Of a DNA stretch of 64,000 bases, positions 49,204 through 57,427 are shown piece by piece (the stretch's first letter is position 1; the number at the start of each line of letters is the position of its first letter). A program made the translations under genes and the position numbers. Origin of the DNA: CALMEC01 sp963765105 (lineage in GTDB: Bacteria > Actinomycetota > Thermoleophilia > Miltoncostaeales > Miltoncostaeaceae); contig CAVXUW010000002.1 in assembly GCA_963765105.1 (NCBI GenBank), positions 496,001-560,000 on the forward strand, given 5' to 3'. The notes under the pieces are model-generated. The model saw only the letters and a program-made list of their open reading frames with translations. It had not been told where the DNA came from and did no database searches.

Positions 49204-49784
49204 TCGCGCCTCCTAAAATGGGGTAGGAACTTCGCAGTTGCGTACCAGTTCCTTCCTCACAATAGTACGTAGGCCCGATGATCTGGTGCGGGGGAGCGGT
49301 TGGGCTGAGTGTCCCGAACCTGCTCCGTTCAGACGACGCGCGAAGCGGCGATGAAAACGGTTCTGGCGCGGCGTTATCGGCACCGTTGCGTTTGCCCGTG
49401 GTGACGCGCCAGTTCACCTTTGACCCAATCCGTGCCGACGTGGTTCGCGCGCCGACTGAGCGGTGGGCGCGGGCGCGAGTGGCTCCGAAGTTGCGACGAA
49501 TGCATCCACATCGCTCACCGGATCACGGGTCTTTGTGCCGGATGCCGTAACGGGCACGTTCCTGGCATTTGATGCCCGAGATCGCTGGCAGGGTCGCGAG
49601 GCAGGTGAAGCTTGCCCCGGGGGCGAGCCCCGCGACCCTCCGTGACCGACCACACAAACGGCGGGAAGCGCCATCCTGGAATGGTGGTGGTCGCGACGGA
49701 AAATGCTGTTTTCCACACAATTGTGTGGAGAAATGATGTTCTCCTGGCCACTTTCATCGTCGGTGAGCGGGCGCCGGGACGCGG
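49204..49784. other. Gene-poor region with hairpin and palindrome
   Basis: I see no supported gene. It holds the promoter of the small membrane pair (TACTAT on the minus strand near 49265), a long-arm inverted repeat AGGGTCGCG (49591-49599)/CGCGACCCT (49630-49638), and an 18-bp perfect palindrome at 49712-49729. Minus frame 49414-49788 is open but lacks a ribosome site or family resemblance. Confidence 0.4.
49712..49729. repeat. 18-bp perfect palindrome
   Basis: TCCACACAATTGTGTGGA, flanked by TTTT on the left and GAAA on the right. TTTTCCACA on one strand and TTCTCCACA on the other each differ by a base or two from DnaA boxes. It lies 56 bp past the glyoxalase stop. Could be an operator or a decoy binding site. 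Confidence 0.5.
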
Positions 49785-50207
49785 TCACGACATCGGGAAG
49801 ACCTGAGTGAGTCGGATGTGGTTGCCGGAGGGGTCGCGAAAGGACGCGTCGATGCCGTACGGGCGTTCCTCGGGGTGATCGACGAACTCGACGCCGCGGC
49901 CTTTGAGTGTCTCGAACTCGGCGCGACAGTCCTCGGTGGTGAGGAAGACCGTGCCGGCGAGACCCTTCGCCATCAGGCGTGTGACCTGCTCTGCGGTCTC
50001 GGCATCGAACATCGGAGGGCCCGGTACCGGCATCAGCACGATGTCCATCCCATCCTGGTTGGGAGGTGCGACGGTCAGCCAGCGGAAGTTGCCCATCTCG
50101 GCAAGGGTGACATCCACCTTCACTTCCATGCCCACCTTCTCGGTGTAGAACGCCAGGGCTGCCTCCTGGTCATGAACCCACAGTTGTACGGTCGAGATCG
50201 TGAGCAT
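49785..50207 (-). CDS. Glyoxalase/bleomycin-resistance (VOC) family protein
   Basis: A 140-residue VOC protein with two beta-alpha-beta modules: STVQLWVHDQEAALAFYTEKVGMEVKVD and the C-terminal GIDASFRDPSGNHIRLTQ, with metal-site candidates His and Glu. ATG at 50207 follows GGAGG. The AraC-type gene upstream on the same strand probably controls or accompanies it. Substrate unknown; family members include glyoxalases, dioxygenases and antibiotic-binding proteins. Confidence 0.88.
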   Translation of the reverse strand: MLTISTVQLWVHDQEAALAFYTEKVGMEVKVDVTLAEMGNFRWLTVAPPNQDGMDIVLMPVPGPPMFDAETAEQVTRLMAKGLAGTVFLTTEDCRAEFETLKGRGVEFVDHPEERPYGIDASFRDPSGNHIRLTQVFPMS

Positions 50208-50247
50208 CGTTTGCCTCCATGATGACGTCGAAGAACTTGGGGCGATA

Positions 50248-50700
50248 TTAGGTTCGCGTGGCGGTGCTGTCTTCTCGAATTGTTCGGTTCTGCGGCCGGC
50301 CGTAGGCGTGCACGATGCAGGCCGGGACGCGGGCAAACTTCGAGGCTGGCGGAAACGACGCGCGGTAGGTGGTGGGCGTCATCCCGAAGATCCGCGTGAA
50401 GCTCGTGGTGAACGAACCGACGCTGCGAAGACCGACCGCGAAACAGATGCGTGCAACCGAATGGTCGGTGCCGCGCAACAGGGCGCCGGCTCGTTCCAGA
50501 CGCCGGGTCAACAGATAGGAGTGCGGTGATTCCCCGAAAGCACGCCGAAACTCGGCACTGAAATGCGCTCGGGACAACCCCGCCGCGCGGGCCATGTCGT
50601 TCACCGTAAGCGCGTCGGCATACCTCGCATCGGCGAGGTCTTTGGCGCGCAGCAAGTGTCGGGCGGGCGGTAGTGCGGCGATGACGGTGCTGCGGCCCAT
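50248..50700 (-). CDS. AraC-family transcriptional regulator (DNA-binding domain only)
   Basis: A 150-residue protein consisting almost wholly of the double HTH of AraC: LTVNDMARAAGLSRAHFSAEFRRAFGESPHSYLLTRRLERAGALL and VARICFAVGLRSVGSFTTSFTRIFGMTPTTYR. No N-terminal sensor domain is present. 40 bp upstream of the VOC gene on the same strand, a common regulator/effector pairing. Confidence 0.92.
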   Translation of the reverse strand: MGRSTVIAALPPARHLLRAKDLADARYADALTVNDMARAAGLSRAHFSAEFRRAFGESPHSYLLTRRLERAGALLRGTDHSVARICFAVGLRSVGSFTTSFTRIFGMTPTTYRASFPPASKFARVPACIVHAYGRPQNRTIREDSTATRT

Positions 50701-50711
50701 CTGAGGTGCGG

Positions 50712-51026
50712 CTACTCGGCTTTGTTGGCGAGGTACTCCGCGAGCATCTTTTCACCGGCGTCGTGACCGTCTTCGAAGTAGACCTTGTTGATCTCCTTGA
50801 AGACCTCCCACTTGGCGGGGACGTCGTCCTCGGCGAGGGTGGCGTCGACCGGGCAGGCCTCCACGCACGCGTCGCAGTCGATGCACTCCGCGGGGTCGAT
50901 GTAGAGGATCGTGGCCTCGTCGTGGTTCTCCTCACCCGGGGCGGGGTGGATGCAGTCCACTGGGCACACATCAGCGCAGGACGTGTCCTTGGTGCCGATG
51001 CACGGCTCAGCGATCACGTAGGCCAT
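50712..51026 (-). CDS. fdxA: 7Fe ferredoxin (3Fe-4S/4Fe-4S)
   Basis: A 104-residue ferredoxin. The first site, CIGTKDTSCADVCPVDC, and the second, CIDCDACVEACPV, give the Cys pattern of FdxA-type 7Fe proteins, followed by a C-terminal helix EINKVYFEDGHDAGEKMLAEYLANK. ATG at 51026 follows GGAG; longer frames upstream are non-coding. Cytosolic electron carrier, partner unknown. Confidence 0.94.
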   Translation of the reverse strand: MAYVIAEPCIGTKDTSCADVCPVDCIHPAPGEENHDEATILYIDPAECIDCDACVEACPVDATLAEDDVPAKWEVFKEINKVYFEDGHDAGEKMLAEYLANKAE

Positions 51027-51110
51027 CCGGTTGGTCTCCTCAATGTCGTTTCCCGGTAACGACGCCCAGTTTACCAAGGGTGCACGGGCGCCGGCCGGTA
51101 CGCTTGCCCC

Positions 51111-52265
51111 GTGAATCGGCTGTGCTTTGGGGCCTTCCTCGCCCCCTACCACGAACCTCGTGAGAACCCGACGCTGGCGCTGGAACGTGACCTCGAGTTG
51201 ATCACGCATCTCGACCGCCTCGGTTTCGACGAAGCGTGGGTTGGTGAACACCACAGCACCGGCTGGGAGACCATCGCCTCGCCCGAGCTGTTCCTCGCCG
51301 TGGCGGCCGAACGCACGCGCCACATCCGCCTGGGGACCGGGGCGGTGAGCCTGCCGTATCACCACCCGCTGATGGTGGCCGACCGCATCGTGCTGCTCGA
51401 TCACCTCACACGGGGGCGCATCAACTTCGGCGTCGGACCGGGAGGGCACCTCACCGACGCGGCAATGTTGGGCCTCGACCCGGCACGCCTGCGCGACATG
51501 CAGGCGGAATCACTCGAGGTGATCGTGCGCCTGTTCACCGAGATCGAACCGTTCTCGGTGCAGTCGGAGTGGTTCACATTGACCGACGCCGTGTTACAGC
51601 TGCGCCCCTACCAGCACCCGTATCCGCCGATCGCGACGACGAGCATGGAGTCGCCCGCGGGCATGCAGCTGGCCGGGCGCTTTGGTGCCGGGGTGTTGTC
51701 GCTGGCGGTGGGGCGTGGGCCGAAGGGACCCATCAATCTGGCGGAGCATTGGGCGATTGCCGAGGACGCTGCGGCCGAGGCCGGCAGGAGCGTCAGCCGG
51801 TCGGAATGGCGACTCGTCATCCCCATTCATCTGGCGGAGACGAAGGCGGAGGCAGTCGAGGCGATCCGTGGCGGGGCCGGACGATTTCTCCTCGACTACA
51901 CGGAGGGCACGACCGGGCGGCCACGCTCGGTGCCCGGGCCGCATGAGTTGGTGGTCGACCAAATGATGGAGCGCGGCGCATGGGTGGTGGGCACGCCCGA
52001 CGACGCCATCGCTGTCATCGAACGTCTGCAGGTGCAAAGCGGCGGTTTCGGCGGGGTGATGGTCTTTGCTCAAGAGTGGGGCGACACTGCGGCCACCCAT
52101 CGCAGTTACGAGCTGCTTGCTCGCTACGTACTGCCCCATTTTCAGGGCGCACTGGACGGACTGGCCGCATCAAACGCCGTGGCCCGCTCGAAGACCGAGG
52201 ATCTCCACCGCGACCGGGTCGCCGGGGTCAGCCGGGCTCAGGAGTCGTATGAGGCTGGCAAATAG
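51111..52265 (+). CDS. LLM-class flavin-dependent monooxygenase
   Basis: A 384-residue luciferase-like protein: FGAFLAPYHEPRENPTLALERDLELITHLDRLGFDEAWVGEHHSTG, then RIRLGTGAVSLPYHHPLMVADRIVLLDHLTRGRINFGVGPG, which bind reduced flavin. Closest in style to limonene/alkane monooxygenase-like members. GTG start lies 6 nt after TACGCT (51099-51104), leaderless. It needs reduced flavin, which the reductase at 9.4 kb could supply in principle. Divergent from fdxA. Confidence 0.9.
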   Translation: MNRLCFGAFLAPYHEPRENPTLALERDLELITHLDRLGFDEAWVGEHHSTGWETIASPELFLAVAAERTRHIRLGTGAVSLPYHHPLMVADRIVLLDHLTRGRINFGVGPGGHLTDAAMLGLDPARLRDMQAESLEVIVRLFTEIEPFSVQSEWFTLTDAVLQLRPYQHPYPPIATTSMESPAGMQLAGRFGAGVLSLAVGRGPKGPINLAEHWAIAEDAAAEAGRSVSRSEWRLVIPIHLAETKAEAVEAIRGGAGRFLLDYTEGTTGRPRSVPGPHELVVDQMMERGAWVVGTPDDAIAVIERLQVQSGGFGGVMVFAQEWGDTAATHRSYELLARYVLPHFQGALDGLAASNAVARSKTEDLHRDRVAGVSRAQESYEAGK

Positions 52266-52327
52266 CGAGCGACGTGTACGGGGCGCCCTTCCGTGCTCGG
52301 CTTGCGCCCGGAGCGGCCAGCACGCCC

Positions 52328-53485
52328 CTACCGGACGACGAGGTACCGAATCGTTCCGTCCTTGGCGGTCAGGTAGACCCGCCCATCGCGGTGGGCGTCG
52401 AACGAGACGATCTCATCCACCGTGAGCGATTCCTTGCGTGGGGTCTGCTCCCCCTCGGTTGGGAGTGTCCAGATGTTGCCGCTGCAATAGTCACCGTAGA
52501 TGTAGCGCCCAGCGAAGCCGGCAAGCGTCGGGTCGCGGATCACCACACCGCCGGTGACCGAGCAGCCGTCGTCGTGTGTGTACTCCGCGACGGGCGGGGT
52601 GTGCTTGCCGCTGCCGCGAAGTTCACCCGACGCGTCGTCATTGTCGAAGCGCTCCGAGCCTTCGTAGACATCCCACCCGAAGTTCAGTTGCGGCGAACCC
52701 GCCGGCAGCACGTCGATCTCCTCGCGGTCACCTTGACCGACGTCCCCGATCCACGCGTCGCCGGTCTGCGGATCGAATGAGAACCGCCACGGGTTGCGCA
52801 GCCCGTAGGCGACGATTGTCCACTCCTCGAAGCGGTTGTCAACGTCACGGCGAAGCAACTTGCCCAGACGACTGGCGAGGTTTTGGCTGCGCTCGTCGGG
52901 ATCATTCGCCGACCCGCCGTCACCGAGCCCAAGGTAGAGCCGTCCGTCCGATCCGAAGGCCAGGGTCCCGCCATTGTGGTTGGAATGCGGTTGGTCTTCC
53001 TCCAACAGCACCCGTCGGGCTGCGGGTTTGATCACGCCGTCGGCAACGAGATGCTCCTGCACCTGCGTGTCGCCGTTCGAATCGCTGAAGTGGATGAACA
53101 CACGCGGGTCGTCGGGGAAGCGGGGATGAAGCGCCAGTGCGAGCAGGCCCCGCTCACCGCCACTGGACACCTGGGAGCGGATGTCGAGCACCGTGGTGGC
53201 CGGTCCGCCGCCTTCCCGCACCGCGCGCACCCGACCTGCCTGCTCCACCACCCAGAGCATGTCGCTCTTCGGAAGCGGGATCGTTTGCACGGGGGAGTCC
53301 AGTCCCTTCGCGACGGTCACCGTCGACAGCGTACCGATCGGCTCGGCCTGGGGCGCTGCTTGCGTGGCAGTCGCGGTCGTTGGCGGTGGGGCTGTCGGGG
53401 CCGTTTCGGTGGTGCGGGCACTGCCACCGCAGCCGGCGACAAGCACGGCACACACCGCGCCAATCGGGCCGAGCCGGCTTCTCAC
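52328..53485 (-). CDS. GSDH-fold sugar dehydrogenase lipoprotein
   Basis: A 385-residue precursor with a lipobox (GAVCAVLVAGCGG), so the mature protein should be lipid-anchored outside the membrane. A Pro/Thr/Ala linker precedes the propeller: GERGLLALALHPRF, HSNHNGGTLAFGSDGRLYLGLGDGG, YGLRNPWRFSFDPQTGDAWIGDVGQ, SVTGGVVIRDP, YIYGDYCSGNIW. GTG overlaps the mrp stop (GTGA). Paralogue of the secreted protein at 41 kb. Confidence 0.88.
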   Translation of the reverse strand: MRSRLGPIGAVCAVLVAGCGGSARTTETAPTAPPPTTATATQAAPQAEPIGTLSTVTVAKGLDSPVQTIPLPKSDMLWVVEQAGRVRAVREGGGPATTVLDIRSQVSSGGERGLLALALHPRFPDDPRVFIHFSDSNGDTQVQEHLVADGVIKPAARRVLLEEDQPHSNHNGGTLAFGSDGRLYLGLGDGGSANDPDERSQNLASRLGKLLRRDVDNRFEEWTIVAYGLRNPWRFSFDPQTGDAWIGDVGQGDREEIDVLPAGSPQLNFGWDVYEGSERFDNDDASGELRGSGKHTPPVAEYTHDDGCSVTGGVVIRDPTLAGFAGRYIYGDYCSGNIWTLPTEGEQTPRKESLTVDEIVSFDAHRDGRVYLTAKDGTIRYLVVR

Positions 53486-54576
53486 GAGACTGCCGCGGCT
53501 CCGACCGGGAGGTGAGCAGTCACGGCGTCTGCCACCTGAGCCAGTGCCTGGGCCGCAGGGGTGTCGGGGCGACTCAACACGAGCGGTGTGCCCGTGTCGC
53601 CGGCGCGAGCCACATCCGACTCGAGGGGAATCTGCCCCAGAAGGGGAACCCCGACTTCGGTGGCGAGCGCCTGGCCACCCCCGCCGGAGAAGATCTCGTA
53701 CCGGGTGCCGGTGTCGGGCGCGTCGAACCAGCTCATGTTCTCGACGACGCCGAGCACCTCGAGCTTGACGCGACGTGCCATTGCCGCGGCGCGTTGCGCG
53801 ACGCGCTGGGCGGCCATCTGCGGCGTGGTCACAATCACCATCTTTGCCGCTGGTGCGAGTGACGCGAGCGAGAGCGACACGTCGCCGGTGCCGGGGGGAA
53901 GGTCGACCAGGAGATAGTCGGGGTCGTCCCAGAAAACCTCGGTCACGAAGCTGGTGAGCGCCTTGTGGAGCATCGGCCCACGCCAGATCACCGGTTGGTC
54001 GTCGCTCGCCATGAACCCCACTGACATCAGTCGGACTCCGTGCGCCTCCACCGGCAGGATGAGATCGTCGTCGAGCATGACCGGGGTGCGGTTGGCCCCC
54101 ATCATCCGCGGGATCGAGTACCCGTAGACATCGGCGTCAAGCAGGCCCACGGTATGACCCCGTGCGGCGAGCGCCGCGGCCAGGTTCGCCGTGACGCTGG
54201 ATTTACCCACCCCACCCTTGCCGGAGGCGATGAGAATGACGTGCGTGCGGGCATCGGCGGTGAAGGGTGAGCTGCGCTCGCCGACCCCGGTGATGCTGCC
54301 GCGCATCTCCAGGCGCTCGTCATCGGTCATGGTGTCGAGGGTGACGTGAACGACGTCGACCCCGGCGAGGCCACCGACGGCGGAGCTCACCCGGCTTTGG
54401 ATCTCGGCCTTGAGGGGGCAACCGGCGACGGTGAGCTTGATCGTGACCGTCACCCGGGCGCCGTCCACCGTGACGTCGCCCACCATCCCGAGGTCGACGA
54501 TGCTGCGGTGAAGCTCCGGGTCGAGCACACCGCGGAGCACGTCGATGACGCCGTCGCGTGAGAGTGCGGTGCTCAC
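53482..54576 (-). CDS. mrp: Mrp/ApbC-type P-loop Fe-S carrier ATPase
   Basis: A 364-residue protein: N-terminal DUF59 domain (VIDVLRGVLDPELHRSIVDLGMVGDV, VAGCPLKAEIQS) then a ParA-like ATPase with deviant Walker A GKGGVGKSSVTANLA, DADVYGYSIPRMMG and LVDLPPGTGDVSL. The Cys-x-x-Cys found in many ApbC proteins is replaced in NMSWFDAPDTGTRYEIF, a variation also known in actinobacterial Mrp. GTG at 54576 overlaps the MBL gene by 4 bp. Confidence 0.92.
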   Translation of the reverse strand: MSTALSRDGVIDVLRGVLDPELHRSIVDLGMVGDVTVDGARVTVTIKLTVAGCPLKAEIQSRVSSAVGGLAGVDVVHVTLDTMTDDERLEMRGSITGVGERSSPFTADARTHVILIASGKGGVGKSSVTANLAAALAARGHTVGLLDADVYGYSIPRMMGANRTPVMLDDDLILPVEAHGVRLMSVGFMASDDQPVIWRGPMLHKALTSFVTEVFWDDPDYLLVDLPPGTGDVSLSLASLAPAAKMVIVTTPQMAAQRVAQRAAAMARRVKLEVLGVVENMSWFDAPDTGTRYEIFSGGGGQALATEVGVPLLGQIPLESDVARAGDTGTPLVLSRPDTPAAQALAQVADAVTAHLPVGAAAVS

Positions 54577-55208
54577 ATGAACATCCGCGCGTAGGGCTCC
54601 GCATCGGCGAGGGGGACACTCCACGGGCCATGCCCGGGGTAGATGAGCGTGGCCCCCGGGAGCTCGGCGAAGGTGCGATTCAGACTTGCCATCATGGCCA
54701 CGTGATCGCTGCCCGGGAAGTCGGTGCGTCCGATGCCCTGTGCGAAGACAAGGTCACCGACCAGGGCGTGCCCGTGTGTGGCTTCGTGAGCGACGAGGCA
54801 GCCGGGCGAGTGCCCGGGCGTCTCGAGAATGGCAAAGCGCAGGTCGCCCAACTCCAACACATCACCCTCATGAAGCAGGCGGGCAGGGGTGACGCCGGGC
54901 GTGGGGGGTGGGTTCCCGAACAGCGCCGGGTTGAAGGGTGCGGGTGCTGCCAACCAGTCCTGGTCGTGCGGGCTGACCCAGACCGGCAGGCCCTCCTCGG
55001 CCCAGACGTAGTTCTGGACGATGTGATCCCAATGGCCGTGAGTGTTGACGACGGCGACCGCCGTGAGCTCAAGCTGCGCGAGCGTTGCACGCACCCACGA
55101 TTCGCTCCCCGCCGCGGGATCGAAGATGAACGCCTCTCCACCCCGTTCGGGGGCCACCACATACGTGTTCGTCGCAACCGGACCGAACGTTCCACCTTTG
55201 ATAATCAT
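54573..55208 (-). CDS. MBL-fold metallo-hydrolase (glyoxalase II-like)
   Basis: A 211-residue metallo-beta-lactamase-fold enzyme: NTHGHWDH metal motif, ETPGHSPGCLV, LVGDLVFAQGIGRTDFPG and the terminal YPGHGPWSV. The compact form resembles YcbL-type glyoxalase II proteins that hydrolyse thioesters. First gene of an overlapping operon with mrp and the GSDH lipoprotein. ATG at 55208. Confidence 0.9.
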   Translation of the reverse strand: MIIKGGTFGPVATNTYVVAPERGGEAFIFDPAAGSESWVRATLAQLELTAVAVVNTHGHWDHIVQNYVWAEEGLPVWVSPHDQDWLAAPAPFNPALFGNPPPTPGVTPARLLHEGDVLELGDLRFAILETPGHSPGCLVAHEATHGHALVGDLVFAQGIGRTDFPGSDHVAMMASLNRTFAELPGATLIYPGHGPWSVPLADAEPYARMFM

Positions 55209-55345
55209 CGCCCGTTCACCCTAGCGAAGGCCATGCCGCGTCCGCCGCGAGGATTCACCTCTGCACGAGCCCTGGTCTCGTGCGCAATCGCTGTCGTGCT
55301 CGTTGGTACGACGCTCGGGGTCGATGGCAGGAGGGTGCGGGGTTC

Positions 55346-57427
55346 TCAGGGATGTCTGCGTGTTTGCATGGCTTCGCGTAGCGCAGCGAACTCGGGGGAT
55401 GACGCCCACTCCTCGACCGGTACACGCAGCTTGCGGCGCCAGTTCGGATGCTCCGTGATCGTTCCCGGCAAGTTGGCTTGCTCGATCTCGTCGAATACAT
55501 CGTCCATCTGCACCATTGCGAGCGCGCAGGGGGTCGCTGCGACGAAGCGGTGGAGAGCGTCCCGGACGAGACGTTCGTTGGGCTCATCGGCGCTGAGGCC
55601 TGCAGTGGATGCGAGCATCGACCGAAGCGCGACCACGTCGTCGGCACGTACGTTGTGAGCCTCGTCGTTTCGGCCGCCTGCGATGCGGTCGCGATGTTCC
55701 AAATCGGTGCCGCGGACGTAGCCGGCGATCGTGGCAAGGTCATGGGTGCTCACCGTTGCGAGTGCCTGGGTTGGGTACTCCGATGGTGTGAGGAAAGCAC
55801 GATCACCGTCCCATCGGCGTTCGAACCACACCACGCGGTAGGTCAGTACCCCGGCGGCGTGGAGCGTCTGGCGGAGTTCGGGGGGCACGGTGCCGAGGTC
55901 TTCGCCCACGACCAGGCAGTCGTTCGCCACCGATTCGACGGCGACCGTCGCCATGAGGGTGTCAAACGGGTAGTCGACATAGGCTCCGCCGTCTACGTTT
56001 CCGCCCTCCGGAACCCAAAACAGGCGTTGCAACCCCATCACGTGGTCGAGCCGGATGGCGCCCATGTGGCGCATCGCCGCCTGGAGAGCCGCTCGGAACT
56101 CGTCGATGCCGTCGCCCGTGAGCGTCGTGGGGCGAAGGGGAGGCAACCCCCACGACTGGCCGTCGGGGCTCAGATCGTCGGGTGGGGCGCCGATCGAGAC
56201 CCCGATGGCGTAGGCATCGCTTGCCGCCCAGACGTCGCTCCCCCCGGCGGATGAGCCCAGCGCCAGGTCGCCGTACAGGCCGATGCTCATCCCTACGTGG
56301 CGGGCCCGGGCGGCGACGGCTGCCAACTGCTCGTCCGCCAGCCACTGCAGGTAGGCGTGGAAGCTCACGGCCACCGCGTTCGCGGCCGCAAATGCGATCA
56401 CGGCGTCGCTCTGTGGATCGCGAAGCTCGGCGGGCCAGTGTGACGGATCGGGGCCGAATTCCGACTCACGTAGCGCGCCGAAGATCGCCACGTGTGTGAG
56501 GGCCTCACCGTGCCTGTCGCGAAACGCCGTTAAGTTCGCCTCGCGAACGGGATCGCCGTCGCGGCGCCAGTCATCGAATGCGCGTGCGAGCGCCTCGCGC
56601 TTGAGCGCGGCGACGGTGGGGTAGTCGACGTGGTTCGTGGCGCGGAGCGACGCGAGCCTGGCCTGAACCGGGGCGCTGGCCATCCACTGCTGCGTGCGGG
56701 CGCTCGCGATGACCTCGGGCACCGCCGTGACATCGAGATAGAGAGGGTTCAGCCACCGACGGCTCGATGGGCTGTACGGACTCGCCTGATCGGGATCATC
56801 GAGGAAGAGCAAATGCAGCGGGTTGATGCCGACGGCGTCCGCGCCGAGCGCGGCGAGGCAGTTAACTGCGACGGTGAGATCGGTGAAGTCACCGATGCCC
56901 CAGTTGCGGCGCGAACGCAAGGCGTACAGCTGAAGCGAGGCGCCCCAGCGGCGTGCCTCTGTTCCGTCGACGAAACAGCGCTCAGGGCGGGCGACAACGA
57001 GCGAGTCGGTGGTGCCGGTGGGGCTCCGCACGGTGACGGTGTAGTACCCGGTTTGCGGCAGGGGAGGCAGCTGCCAGCGGTAGCGGAGGCGACCGTCAGG
57101 GCCGTCCTCAGCCCAGATGAGTTGGGCGGGGATCACCTCGCCCTGGGCGGCGAGGCCCGGTCCTTGAAGCGTCCAGTAGTGGGTGTCGCTGGCGTGTTGT
57201 CGCGTAGCAACGAGCGAGACCTCGCCGGCCGCATCGACGGGGACGACACTGCCGGGGGTAACGCCATACCCCCACCCGGGCTCGTCGTCGACCGATACAC
57301 CCAACGCGGTGAGGAGGGCGCGGTCGGTCTCGTCGGACGTCACATGCTGCGTTCCCCGCACGTCCCAATACTCACCCGCGATACCGTGACGCTGGGCGAA
57401 GTCACGGAGCTGTTCCCGGTCACTCAT
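55346..57427 (-). CDS. malQ: 4-alpha-glucanotransferase (amylomaltase)
   Basis: A 693-residue GH77 enzyme with an N-terminal domain (REQLRDFAQRHGIAGEYWDVRGTQH) and the barrel: WGASLQLYALRSRRNWGIGDFTDL, GINPLHLLFLDD..SPYSPSSRRWLNPLYLD, IRLDHVMGLQRLFWVPEG, VVGEDLGTVPPELR with the acid Glu, and STHDLATIAGY. It moves maltodextrin units between chains. ATG overlaps the glgX stop by 8 bp. Last gene of the glycogen operon. Confidence 0.95.
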   Translation of the reverse strand: MSDREQLRDFAQRHGIAGEYWDVRGTQHVTSDETDRALLTALGVSVDDEPGWGYGVTPGSVVPVDAAGEVSLVATRQHASDTHYWTLQGPGLAAQGEVIPAQLIWAEDGPDGRLRYRWQLPPLPQTGYYTVTVRSPTGTTDSLVVARPERCFVDGTEARRWGASLQLYALRSRRNWGIGDFTDLTVAVNCLAALGADAVGINPLHLLFLDDPDQASPYSPSSRRWLNPLYLDVTAVPEVIASARTQQWMASAPVQARLASLRATNHVDYPTVAALKREALARAFDDWRRDGDPVREANLTAFRDRHGEALTHVAIFGALRESEFGPDPSHWPAELRDPQSDAVIAFAAANAVAVSFHAYLQWLADEQLAAVAARARHVGMSIGLYGDLALGSSAGGSDVWAASDAYAIGVSIGAPPDDLSPDGQSWGLPPLRPTTLTGDGIDEFRAALQAAMRHMGAIRLDHVMGLQRLFWVPEGGNVDGGAYVDYPFDTLMATVAVESVANDCLVVGEDLGTVPPELRQTLHAAGVLTYRVVWFERRWDGDRAFLTPSEYPTQALATVSTHDLATIAGYVRGTDLEHRDRIAGGRNDEAHNVRADDVVALRSMLASTAGLSADEPNERLVRDALHRFVAATPCALAMVQMDDVFDEIEQANLPGTITEHPNWRRKLRVPVEEWASSPEFAALREAMQTRRHP

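Noticed and set aside
55231..55500. Short plus-strand frame with a signal-peptide-like start (MPRPPRGFTSARALVS)
   Set aside because: It continues antisense into malQ without any domain; the hydrophobic stretch alone is not enough.
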